A stretch of DNA of 53,113 nucleotides. It comes from Sphingobium faniae (lineage in GTDB: Bacteria; Pseudomonadota; Alphaproteobacteria; Sphingomonadales; Sphingomonadaceae). Shown here piece by piece: positions 30,589 through 39,039 of the stretch. How positions within the stretch are numbered: the stretch's first letter is position 1; each line of letters opens with the position of its first letter. The notes below the pieces were generated by a model that saw only the letters and a list, made by a program, of their open reading frames with translations, was not told the DNA's origin and ran no database searches. The position numbers and the translations under genes are program-made. The stretch is taken from NCBI GenBank assembly GCA_900100475.1, contig FMTU01000020.1:1-53113 (forward strand), given 5' to 3'.

Positions 30589-33372
30589 ATGGAACGATAT
30601 CCCGTTCGGACCATGCGTCCGCACTTCAAGAATTTTCTGCTGGCAGGTGTTGCGGTCGTCGGCGCGGGCGTCAGCCCGGAGATCGCCATCGCGCAGGAAC
30701 CAGCCGCAAGTTCGAGCGAAGCGATCATTGTCACCGGCTACCGCAAATCGCTGAGCGATGCGCGCGAGATCAAGAAAGAGTCCGTCATTCAGAAAGACGT
30801 GATCGTCGCTGAAGACATGGCGAAATTCCCTGAATTGAACCTTGCCGAATCGCTTCAACGCTTGCCCGGCGTCCAGATCACCCGCGAGGCGGGCGAGGGC
30901 CGGCGTATTTCTCTGCGCGGACTCGGTTCGGATTTCGCTCGCGTGCAACTCAATGGCATGGAAGTGCTCGGAAACGTCGATTCCGCGCAGGATAGTCGCG
31001 GTCAGCGGACGCGCGACCGTGCATTCGACTTCAATATCTTCGCTTCGGAACTCTTCCAGCGGGTCGAGGTCGAAAAAACTTTCCAATCCGCCCAGAAAGA
31101 GGGCGGCATGGCCGGCACGGTCGGCCTTTTCACCGGCAAGCCTTTCGATTACGGGCTTGGCGGCAAGGGTGCTATTTCCCTCAAACTGGGCACGAATCAA
31201 TATACCGAAGACGCGCAGCCGCGCGTTGCGGCGATGTACAGCCATAACTGGGATAATGTGTTCGGCGTGGCGTTCTCGGTTGCCTATGGCAAGCGAGAAA
31301 CCACAGAGCAGGGGCATAACACGTACAATTACGTCCGGCCGAGCGGCGCGGACATGCAGACCATGGTGGACGCCGGTCTGGATATTTCGAAACTGACCTC
31401 CGCGCAGCAAGCCAAGTTCCTGTCCGGTGACCTGTATTTCGCGGACGGTAACCGCCTGTCTTCCTGGAACGCGAAAATGGAACGCCTCGGCCTGACGGGC
31501 GCGGTGCAGTGGCGTCCGGCGGACAATCTGCTGTTGACGGTGGATGGCCTGTATGGCCAGTTTACGACACGCCGCAACGAATTGCACCTGGCTACGCGAC
31601 CGCTTGCGGCCTCGGGGTCCGTTTCATTCGACACGCCCGCCGGCGGTGTCTGGCCGGGCATCTTCCAGACCGCGTCGGTCATCAACGACCTGGCATGGGA
31701 TAGCAGCGATTACGCCACTCTGACCGATGTCACAGGGACGACGTTCGGCAGCGAAAATCGCCGTTCGCTGAACAAGAACCGCTTCTATCAAGGCGTGCTG
31801 ACGGGCGAATGGAAGGCATCGGACCGCCTCACCGTGGACGGCCTTTTCGGTTATGAGAAGTCGACATATGACACCCCCTATGACGACAAGTTCTACATGC
31901 GCGCCAAGGGCAACCTGATCGCCAATTACGGCCCGAACGGTCGTTCGGCCTCGTTCGAATATCCGAACTGGGACCCCACCGATCCCGCCAATTACGCGAT
32001 GGACGATTTTTACTATCGGGGTTTCAACAACGGGTCGGAATTGTGGCAGGGCGGGCTGAACGCACGCTATGAACTGAACGCCATTTTGACGCTTCGGTTC
32101 GGTGGCGCCTACCATCGTTTCAAGCAGGATGGCATCGACCTCTTCTATGACGGCAACGTCAATGGAACCAGGCCGAAGACGCGCGGCACCGCCGTCGCGG
32201 ATATCACGTCCGCCTTCAGGAACAGCTTCGGTTCGTGGCTGATCGGCGACTATCGCGCGGCTTTTGCCAAATATAACGAATATCATCGCTTCGGACCCAA
32301 TGCCGATGGGGCCGGTGGAGAAATCCAGGACATCGAGAACGTCTATACCACCACGGAAAGGACATTCTCCGAATATGTGCAGATGGACTGGGACGGCGAT
32401 CTGTTCGGTTCGCGCTTCCGCGGCAATGTCGGCTTGCGCGCCTATCAGACAAAGACGCACAGCACCGGCTGGATTCAGGGCGACAGCTATGCCTATCTTG
32501 GCACGACGGACGTGGGAGGCAGCTACTCTGGTGTGCTGCCGGCCCTGAACGCCGTGCTGGAGGTGACGCCGAATGCGTTGCTGCGCTTTGGCGCAGCGCA
32601 GAATCTGAACCGTCCTGGCCTCGGGTCCATGGCCGCCCAGGGAAGCGCATTCCTGAACGAGGACAGCGGCGAGATCACCGCGTCCCGCGGCAATCCCAGG
32701 CTCAAACCCTATAAGGACATCACGCTCGACTTCTCGGCCGAATATTATTTCGGCCAGGTGGGCATGGTTTCGGCGAGCGTGTTCCATAAATGGATCAAGA
32801 ATTTCATCGGCTCGCAGACGCTTGAGAATGTCGCTTTCAGCGAAACCGGCGTTCCGCACACCACGATACCGGGAGCAACGCCGGACTCGATCGTCTCTGA
32901 ATTCACGGTGCCGATGAACATCCCAGGCACGAAGAGCCTGACCGGGGTGGAACTGGCGGTGCAGAGCCAGCTTTCCTTCCTGCCTGCTCCTTTCGACAAT
33001 CTGGGGGTGGTGGCGAACTTCACCTATGTCGACGCCGACAAGTCGATCACCGGCATTTCGAAAAAGAGCTACAACGCGACCCTCTATTACGAAACCGAAC
33101 GTTGGGGCGTGCGCGGTTCGATGAGCCACCGCACCCGCTGGTATACCGGCCTGAACGATTCCGTGATGAGCGCCAGCACCCGGGGCTTCGAAGGCACCAC
33201 CTATGTGGATGCGTCGGCCTTCGTCAACGTGACCGATCGGGTCCAGCTCTCGGTCAATGCGATCAATCTGACCAACGAGAAGGAAACGCAGTTCTGGGGC
33301 CAGAACCGCTATCTCTATAACCAGACGCAGAGTGGGAGAACCTACATGGCCGGACTCAGCTACAAGTTCTGA
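30589..33372 (+). CDS. TonB-dependent outer-membrane receptor
   Basis: A 927-residue receptor of the type that takes up large or scarce ligands across the outer membrane. A signal sequence (roughly to residue 33) is followed by the TonB-box-like EAIIVTGYRKSL and an N-terminal plug (LAESLQRLPGVQITREAGEGRRISLRGLGSDFARVQLNGMEV) and a long beta-barrel, ending SYKF with a terminal aromatic, as needed for outer-membrane insertion. The ATG at 30589 has a good ribosome binding site (AAAGGGG, 8 bases upstream). It opens an operon with two sulfotransferases and a hydroxylase, and the operator upstream suggests a phosphonate-type ligand. Confidence 0.93.
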   Translation: MERYPVRTMRPHFKNFLLAGVAVVGAGVSPEIAIAQEPAASSSEAIIVTGYRKSLSDAREIKKESVIQKDVIVAEDMAKFPELNLAESLQRLPGVQITREAGEGRRISLRGLGSDFARVQLNGMEVLGNVDSAQDSRGQRTRDRAFDFNIFASELFQRVEVEKTFQSAQKEGGMAGTVGLFTGKPFDYGLGGKGAISLKLGTNQYTEDAQPRVAAMYSHNWDNVFGVAFSVAYGKRETTEQGHNTYNYVRPSGADMQTMVDAGLDISKLTSAQQAKFLSGDLYFADGNRLSSWNAKMERLGLTGAVQWRPADNLLLTVDGLYGQFTTRRNELHLATRPLAASGSVSFDTPAGGVWPGIFQTASVINDLAWDSSDYATLTDVTGTTFGSENRRSLNKNRFYQGVLTGEWKASDRLTVDGLFGYEKSTYDTPYDDKFYMRAKGNLIANYGPNGRSASFEYPNWDPTDPANYAMDDFYYRGFNNGSELWQGGLNARYELNAILTLRFGGAYHRFKQDGIDLFYDGNVNGTRPKTRGTAVADITSAFRNSFGSWLIGDYRAAFAKYNEYHRFGPNADGAGGEIQDIENVYTTTERTFSEYVQMDWDGDLFGSRFRGNVGLRAYQTKTHSTGWIQGDSYAYLGTTDVGGSYSGVLPALNAVLEVTPNALLRFGAAQNLNRPGLGSMAAQGSAFLNEDSGEITASRGNPRLKPYKDITLDFSAEYYFGQVGMVSASVFHKWIKNFIGSQTLENVAFSETGVPHTTIPGATPDSIVSEFTVPMNIPGTKSLTGVELAVQSQLSFLPAPFDNLGVVANFTYVDADKSITGISKKSYNATLYYETERWGVRGSMSHRTRWYTGLNDSVMSASTRGFEGTTYVDASAFVNVTDRVQLSVNAINLTNEKETQFWGQNRYLYNQTQSGRTYMAGLSYKF

Positions 33373-33385
33373 GATGGCTGCCTTG

Positions 33386-33424
33386 ACATGGCGCGCCCCT
33401 GCATCCGGCAGGGGCGCGCCATGT
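33386..33424 (+). terminator. Perfect 17-bp hairpin after the receptor gene (attenuator)
   Basis: Arms ACATGGCGCGCCCCTGC (33386-33402) and GCAGGGGCGCGCCATGT (33408-33424) with a 5-base loop pair without mismatch. It begins 14 bases after the receptor stop and is followed by CTTCTT, not a long T-run. It probably stops or stabilises the receptor message while letting some transcription continue into the sulfotransferase genes. Confidence 0.75.
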
Positions 33425-33444
33425 CTTCTTCGGGTGACGAAAAC

Positions 33445-34137
33445 ATGATTGTTTCCCATCGCCATCGTTTCATCTTTGCGGCCGTGCCCAAGACTGGCAC
33501 CCATAGTGTGCGCCGGGCGCTGCGCGAGCAGATGGGCGATGAAGATATCGAACAGGTGAGCCTGTTCGTTAACAAGCGCTTTCCCTGGGCTGGCCTCGCC
33601 GAAATCCGGCACGGGCATCTGCCCTTGCGGCAACTGCGTCCCTATCTGGGCGAAGCGATTTTCAATGGCTATTTCAAGTTCGCTTTCGTCCGCAATCCGT
33701 TTGACCGCTTCGTCTCCTACTGCGCCTTCATGCTGCGCGGCGGCGACACGTTCCGGCAAAGGCCGCGCGACGTCATGCGCCACTTTCTTTTCCGCGACCC
33801 ACCAGAGCACCACATCCTGTTCCAGCCACAGGCATGCCTGTTGGTGGACGACGATGGCCGGACAATGCTGGCCGATGGCATCGGTCGCATGGAAGACATG
33901 CAGGATTCCTATGATGCGATCTGCGCGAGCATCGGCATGCCCGCGCGCCCGCTGGAGTGGGTGAATGGCAGCGCCCATGAGGATTATCGCCACTATTACG
34001 ACCAGAGTCTGATCGACGCCGTGGCCGTGCGCTATGCGCAGGATCTGGAACTGTTCGGGTATAGCTTTGAAGGACGGACCGGAACCAGCGGCATCCATGC
34101 CGATCCCGTCCAGGCCGCCGGGATGCGCGGCCAGTGA
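33445..34137 (+). CDS. Sulfotransferase family protein
   Basis: A 230-residue soluble sulfotransferase starting MIVSHRHRFIFAAVPKTGTH. The 5'-phosphosulfate-binding loop is PKTGTHSVRRALR (Lys16), and the 3'-phosphate-binding region is FAFVRNPFDRFVSYCAFM (Arg and Ser), as in the PAPS-dependent family. An ATG at 33421 would add eight residues but lies inside the hairpin arm and is not favoured. The gene overlaps the following TPR-sulfotransferase as GTGA. The acceptor is unknown; the repeated pairing of such genes with TonB receptors suggests work on the receptor, its ligand or the envelope. Confidence 0.85.
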   Translation: MIVSHRHRFIFAAVPKTGTHSVRRALREQMGDEDIEQVSLFVNKRFPWAGLAEIRHGHLPLRQLRPYLGEAIFNGYFKFAFVRNPFDRFVSYCAFMLRGGDTFRQRPRDVMRHFLFRDPPEHHILFQPQACLLVDDDGRTMLADGIGRMEDMQDSYDAICASIGMPARPLEWVNGSAHEDYRHYYDQSLIDAVAVRYAQDLELFGYSFEGRTGTSGIHADPVQAAGMRGQ

Positions 34138-36050
34138 GCGCCAACCCCCATCACGAACGCGACCTGTTGTTGCAAGAGGCAAGGAGGTTGCGTTCCCGGC
34201 AACAGGTTCCGGCGGCGCTGGCGACACTCGCGCGGCTCCAGTCGCTATATCCCGGTTTCAGCCGCCTCTATCAGGAGCGCGGCCATTGCCATGTCCTGCT
34301 TCGCGATGCTCCGGCGGCGATCGAAGCGTTGCGAGAGGCGGTGCGGCTGAACCCGACGCTGCCGGCAAGCTGGGATATGCTGGAACAGCTCTACCGCATG
34401 TCAGGTGATCCGGCACAAGCGGCCATGGCGGCGCAAAATCTGGCGATACTGAAGCAATTGCCGCAGGAACTGGTCGTTGCAAACAGCCTGTTCGCCGATG
34501 GCGACCTCCCCTTGGCAGAGGACATCATCCGGGACTATCTGCGCACGGATGGGGGCAATGTGGGCGCGTTGCGGCTGCTGGCGCGCCTATGCACGGAGCG
34601 CAATGCGCTGGCCGAAGCCGAGACGTTGCTGGAATCGGCGGTCGAACTGGCGCTGGACTATGAGGAGGCGCGTTTCGATCTGGCGGCAATCCTCTTGCTC
34701 CAGCAGAAACATCAGCAGGCCTGGCGGCAAACCGGGCATTTGCTCACGCACGATCCGTCCAACCGCGACTATCTGAAACAGCATTGCGCCGCCTGCATCG
34801 CTCTGGGAGATCATGAACCTGTCGTTGATCTTTGCGAGAAATTGCTGCTCGGTCCGTCCCTTTCGGGCGCGGAAGTCGCCGATCTGCGGCTGTGGCGGGC
34901 GAATGCGCTGAAGGTCACGGGCCGGCAAGAAGAAGCCGTTTCGGACTATCACGCATCGCTGGCCGCGCGGCGGGACTATGGCGTGGCATGGTTCAGCCTC
35001 GCCAATCTCAAGACTTATTCTTTCACCGACGCTGAAATCGCGCAGATGCGGAACGCGGCGGGCCGATCAGGCATGGCGGACATGGACAGCATCTATCTAT
35101 GCTTCGCGCTGGGCAAGGCGCTGGAGGACCGGGGCGATTTCGCGGCGTCATGGGAATATTATGAGCGCGGCAATAGCGCCCGCCGCCGCATCGGCCGCTA
35201 CAACATGGATAGTGCGGAAGCATGTGCCGCGCGATCGAAGCGGATGTTCGATGCGGCGTTCTTTTCAGCCCGTTCCGGCTGGGGGGTGGACGATCCGGCG
35301 CCAATCTTCATTATCGGTCTGCCACGTTCCGGTTCGACGTTGATCGAACAGATACTGGCCTCTCATTCCAAGGTGGAGGGCACGCAGGAACTGGTCGAGA
35401 TCGGCCGGTATGCAAGCGAACTCTGCGGCAGCGATCCGGATTGCGATTTGCCGCTTTCGCCCGAGGCTTTACAGCGCCTTACGGCGCAGGGTGCCCGCGC
35501 GCTCGGTGAACGATTCCTCGCGGAAACGCGCGCTTATCGTCGGCTGGGTCGGCCATATTTCATTGACAAGATGCCGAATAATTTCTGGCATGTCGGCCTG
35601 ATCCATCTGATCCTGCCGCGATCGACCATCATTGATGTGCGACGCGAGCCGATGGCCTGCTGCTTCAGCAATCTGAAGCAGTTGTTCGGCACGACCAATC
35701 AGGAGTTCACATATGGCGCCGACGACATCGCTCGCTATTATCGCGTCTATCTCGATATGATGCGGCATTGGGACGATGTCCTGCCGGGGCGCGTACTCCG
35801 CATCCCCTATGAAGATGTCGTCGAGGATCTGGACAGCAGCACGCGGCGGATGCTGGCCCATGTCGGACTGCCCTTCGAACCGGCCTGTCTCGCATTTCAC
35901 CAAACCCGGCGCAGCGTGCGGACGCCCAGTTCCGAACAGGTGCGCCAGCCGATCAGTCGTGAAGGGCTCACGCAGTGGCGCAACTACGCCCCGTGGCTGG
36001 ATGGCTTGCGGGCAGGGCTGGGCGATGCTTTGACCCGTTACAGGAACTGA
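34134..36050 (+). CDS. TPR-repeat protein with C-terminal sulfotransferase domain
   Basis: A 638-residue protein with two parts. Residues 1-360 are tetratricopeptide repeats (for example the YQERGHCHVLLRDAPAAIEA and LNPTLPASWDMLEQLYRMSG units), and residues 390-630 form a sulfotransferase domain with the 5'-phosphosulfate loop IFIIGLPRSGSTLIEQIL (about residues 391-408) and a second motif around DVRREPMACCFSN. The fusion is a recognised family in alphaproteobacteria, often beside TonB receptors. The GTG start overlaps the upstream stop by 4 bases. Protein substrates could be bound by the TPRs, an inference. Confidence 0.9.
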   Translation: MSANPHHERDLLLQEARRLRSRQQVPAALATLARLQSLYPGFSRLYQERGHCHVLLRDAPAAIEALREAVRLNPTLPASWDMLEQLYRMSGDPAQAAMAAQNLAILKQLPQELVVANSLFADGDLPLAEDIIRDYLRTDGGNVGALRLLARLCTERNALAEAETLLESAVELALDYEEARFDLAAILLLQQKHQQAWRQTGHLLTHDPSNRDYLKQHCAACIALGDHEPVVDLCEKLLLGPSLSGAEVADLRLWRANALKVTGRQEEAVSDYHASLAARRDYGVAWFSLANLKTYSFTDAEIAQMRNAAGRSGMADMDSIYLCFALGKALEDRGDFAASWEYYERGNSARRRIGRYNMDSAEACAARSKRMFDAAFFSARSGWGVDDPAPIFIIGLPRSGSTLIEQILASHSKVEGTQELVEIGRYASELCGSDPDCDLPLSPEALQRLTAQGARALGERFLAETRAYRRLGRPYFIDKMPNNFWHVGLIHLILPRSTIIDVRREPMACCFSNLKQLFGTTNQEFTYGADDIARYYRVYLDMMRHWDDVLPGRVLRIPYEDVVEDLDSSTRRMLAHVGLPFEPACLAFHQTRRSVRTPSSEQVRQPISREGLTQWRNYAPWLDGLRAGLGDALTRYRN

Positions 36051-36053
36051 CTC

Positions 36054-37013
36054 ATGCGTCTGTCGCGTCCCTTCATCCAGCTTCCCGTCCTGTTCGATGC
36101 GGAGCGGCTTCAGACCGAAGTCGCCGCGCTTCCAGCCAAGGCCTGGGCGCTGCATCCCGACGGTCTGCCGGGTAACAGCGCGGCGCGCCTGATCAGTCCC
36201 GACGGCGACGAAACGGATTCCGTTCACGGCCAGATGCTGCCCACGAAGTGGCTCGCGACAATGCCCTATCTGCGTCAGGTTCTGGCGGGCTTTGGCGTGG
36301 TCTGGGGACGTTCGCGCCTGATGCGGCTCGCGCCGGGGGCAGGCGTGCCCGAACATGCCGACATCAATTATCATTGGCATATGCGCGTCCGCCTGCACAT
36401 CCCGGTTTTAACTTTGCCTCAGGCGCATTTTCACTGCGATGGTCAGACGGTGCACATGGCTGCGGGCGAAGCGTGGATCTTCGACAACTGGCGCCGTCAC
36501 CATGTCGAGAACAAGGCGATGGCGGAGCGCATCCACCTCGTCGCGGACACGTCGGGGACCGCGGCATTCTGGCGGTTCGCCCACGGGCAGACGCCGCCAC
36601 GGGATCAATGGCCCAGGGTGAACTGGAACCCCGCTACAGAAGCCCGGCTTCTGACAGAGCGCAACCAGCGCGCGCCGGTGATGCCTGCTGCCGAAGTGCA
36701 GTTGCTGGTCGAGGATCTGTGCTCGGAACTGACCTGCGCGACCGATGCGGCCGACGCGAGGGCGCGCGCCGCCCGTTTCCTCACGCTGATGGAGAGCTTC
36801 ATTTTCGACTGGCGGCAACTCTGTGCGCTTCATGGCGTGGACGGGCGGGCGCGGCCGGAGTTTTTGCGCCTTGTCGCAACGGTGCGCGAGGTTGCGACGC
36901 CGCTCGCCCATGGGCTGATCATGCGCACCAACCAAGCCAGCGCATTGCTGGTGCTCGAAAAGCGCGTTCTACAGCATTTGATAGCGGACGGAGTGGATGG
37001 GGAGGGGCCATAA
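36054..37013 (+). CDS. Aspartyl/asparaginyl beta-hydroxylase family protein
   Basis: A 319-residue Fe(II)/2-oxoglutarate-type oxygenase. The metal facial triad is visible as HAD (His101 and Asp103, in VPEHADINYHWH) and His150 in the RRHHVENK stretch, and an Arg in ERIHLVAD that should hold 2-oxoglutarate. The family hydroxylates Asp/Asn of proteins or small substrates. The C-terminal 120 residues are helical and unrecognised. It follows the TPR-sulfotransferase by three bases and so belongs to the receptor operon. It might modify the receptor or a substrate; it is not a PhnY by sequence style. Confidence 0.87.
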   Translation: MRLSRPFIQLPVLFDAERLQTEVAALPAKAWALHPDGLPGNSAARLISPDGDETDSVHGQMLPTKWLATMPYLRQVLAGFGVVWGRSRLMRLAPGAGVPEHADINYHWHMRVRLHIPVLTLPQAHFHCDGQTVHMAAGEAWIFDNWRRHHVENKAMAERIHLVADTSGTAAFWRFAHGQTPPRDQWPRVNWNPATEARLLTERNQRAPVMPAAEVQLLVEDLCSELTCATDAADARARAARFLTLMESFIFDWRQLCALHGVDGRARPEFLRLVATVREVATPLAHGLIMRTNQASALLVLEKRVLQHLIADGVDGEGP

Positions 37014-37074
37014 TTACAACTGGACCCGCGTAAAATTTCCCCTGTGTCGCAAAACTGCAAAAGGGTGGGATTAT

Positions 37075-37086
37075 TGGTACAGACCA
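37075..37086. promoter_or_regulatory. Phosphonate operator 4
   Basis: TGGTACAGACCA, one base from operator 2 (T to C in the centre), 51 bases upstream of the phosphodiesterase-like gene start (37137). It gives that gene its own regulated promoter although it follows the receptor operon. Confidence 0.85.
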
Positions 37087-37136
37087 GTTATTCGCAATGG
37101 CCCGTTTCCGTTGCGTCAGCCCATCAGGAGCATGTC

Positions 37137-38801
37137 ATGTATAGCCCGTTCCGACGCGTCACTCTGTCACTCGCGCTGGTCGTCTTCACGATGGGGGGCA
37201 GCGCCGCCAGCGCGGAAACCGAACGCAGAGCCAATCATGTGATCGTCATCGGCGTGGACGGGCTGAGTCCCGACGGCGTGAAAAGCGCGAAGACGCCTAA
37301 CCTTCACGATATGATGAAGAAGGGCAGTTGGAGCCTGAACGCCCGTGGCGTCCTGCCCACCACCAGTTCCGCCAACTGGGCCTCTATCCTTACCGGCGCC
37401 GGACCGGAACAGCACGGCGTGACCAGCAACGACTGGCGGGTGAGCGAATTCAATATCCCGACATCGGTCATCGGTTCCGGAGGCTTCTACCCATCCATCT
37501 TTCAGGTGATCGCCGATCAGCGGCCCGATTGGAAAACAGGTTCGATCTATCACTGGTCGGGATTCGCGAACCTCTACGATCGCCAGTTCGTGGATCATGA
37601 CGTTCACGGCGAAACCGAGGAGGAGACGGCGAAGCTGGCGGCGGACTATATCCGGGCCGAGAAGCCCGCATTCCTGTTCGTGCATCTGGATAATGTCGAT
37701 CATGTCGGACATGCCGATGGGCATGGAACGCCGCAATATTATGCAGCCGTGGCTCAGGCTGACAAGATGATCGGCCGTATTCGTCAGGCGACGGTGGACG
37801 CCGGTATTGCGGATGAAACGGTGATCCTCGTCACGTCGGATCATGGCGGCGTTGGCAAGGGGCATGGCGGGGAGACGCTGGCCGAGCTGGAGATTCCATG
37901 GATCGCCTATGGCAAGGGCGTCAATCCGGGCGCCCGCCTCGACCTCCCCATCAATACCTTCGATACCACGGCCACAGTCGCCTGGCTGCTGGGCGTCGAC
38001 ATTCCTTACGCCTGGCTGGGCCGTCCGGTGAGGTCGGTGATGAAAGGTGAGCCTGCCCCCGCGCAAGCCTATCGCATCAGCAGTTTTTATGCCGCCCCGG
38101 CGATCGACCCTGTGGGCAAGGGCAATGCACCCTCCGGCGGGCTGTTCATCGACCGGCCGGCACGGATGAGCATCCGCAATCCGAACAGCGCCGGCGAGGT
38201 TCGTTACACGCTGGACGGGTCGGCTCCCACAGCGGCATCCGCGCTTTACGCAGGCCCTGTCGAGATCACGCGCAGCACCATCGTGCGCGCTACCCTGTTT
38301 GTGGAAGGGCAGGCTGTCAGCGCTCCTTCCACTGGTTATTTTCGTATCCTGGATCTGGCCGGGGGCAAGGATCGCGGCGTCGACTACCATGTCTATCTGC
38401 TGCCGGAAGGGACCGTGCGGCTGCCGGATTTCACCGCGCTTGAGGCCGTGGCGTCCGGCCAGTTCTATGAACTGAGCATCGACGGACTGCCGCTGTCGCG
38501 CGACAGCAATGTCGCGGTGGTGTTCGAGGGCTTCATCCACATCGCCCAGGCGGGAACCCACAATTTCTCGCTGGCGTCGGACGATGGCAGCAAGCTCTAT
38601 ATCGACGGCAAGGCTGTCGTGGATAATGATGGCGACCATGGGGTGATTACCGCGAGCGGCAGCGTCGATCTTCAGCCGGGCAAGCATGCCATCCGGGTTG
38701 AGTATTTCAATGGCGGCGGCGGCGCGTGGCTGGGGGCATATCTTGAAGGGCCGGGCATTTCCCGTCAGTTCATTGACCCGAACCTGTTGACGCGACGATA
38801 G
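37137..38801 (+). CDS. Secreted alkaline-phosphatase-superfamily phosphodiesterase/phosphonohydrolase with PA14 domain
   Basis: A 554-residue exported enzyme with a signal peptide (residues 1-26). Its catalytic domain (about 30-310) has the superfamily metal ligands: Asp41 in VIVIGVDGLS, a PTTSSANWAS nucleophile loop where alignment with NPP enzymes points to Ser77 instead of the usual Thr, HLDNVDHVGHADG (Asp185, His189) and TSDHGGVGKGHGG. Residues 330-420 look like a chitobiase-type beta domain and 430-550 a PA14-like domain (GSKLYIDGKAVVDNDGDHG), probably for glycan binding. The start at 37137 has CAGGAG six bases upstream. The superfamily includes phosphonoacetate hydrolase and phosphodiesterases; which activity this has is open. 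Confidence 0.85.
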   Translation: MYSPFRRVTLSLALVVFTMGGSAASAETERRANHVIVIGVDGLSPDGVKSAKTPNLHDMMKKGSWSLNARGVLPTTSSANWASILTGAGPEQHGVTSNDWRVSEFNIPTSVIGSGGFYPSIFQVIADQRPDWKTGSIYHWSGFANLYDRQFVDHDVHGETEEETAKLAADYIRAEKPAFLFVHLDNVDHVGHADGHGTPQYYAAVAQADKMIGRIRQATVDAGIADETVILVTSDHGGVGKGHGGETLAELEIPWIAYGKGVNPGARLDLPINTFDTTATVAWLLGVDIPYAWLGRPVRSVMKGEPAPAQAYRISSFYAAPAIDPVGKGNAPSGGLFIDRPARMSIRNPNSAGEVRYTLDGSAPTAASALYAGPVEITRSTIVRATLFVEGQAVSAPSTGYFRILDLAGGKDRGVDYHVYLLPEGTVRLPDFTALEAVASGQFYELSIDGLPLSRDSNVAVVFEGFIHIAQAGTHNFSLASDDGSKLYIDGKAVVDNDGDHGVITASGSVDLQPGKHAIRVEYFNGGGGAWLGAYLEGPGISRQFIDPNLLTRR

Positions 38802-39039
38802 AGCCAACCGCTCCTCATGGCAGTGACGGAACCTCGTGGCCGAACGGAACATGAGGATGGACCGAACGGCTGAAAGCGGGACGGTTTCTGATGTCAACCT
38901 GTTGCCAGCCGATGTCAACCCGATCCCGTCGTGCATCGAGCCGACAATTCGCGCTATGCCAGGCGCCGGGTCGAAGGCGGCAGATATGGGAGCGTAGCGG
39001 GCGATGTTCCGCCGAAGGCCGCGCCGCGAGAGTGTCGGA
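38802..39039. other. Gap after the phosphonate cluster
   Basis: 238 bases without a supported gene between the phosphodiesterase and the small secreted protein. No convincing terminator, repeat or tRNA is seen. Confidence 0.5.

Noticed and set aside
31624..34227. 867-codon open frame antisense to the TonB receptor and sulfotransferase
   Set aside because: Spans two real genes and an intergenic hairpin on the other strand; translation has no recognisable family.
36054..37013. AspH-like protein as the missing PhnY
   Set aside because: Its HAD…HH layout is that of the aspartyl/asparaginyl hydroxylase family, and it lies in the receptor operon rather than beside the HD gene.
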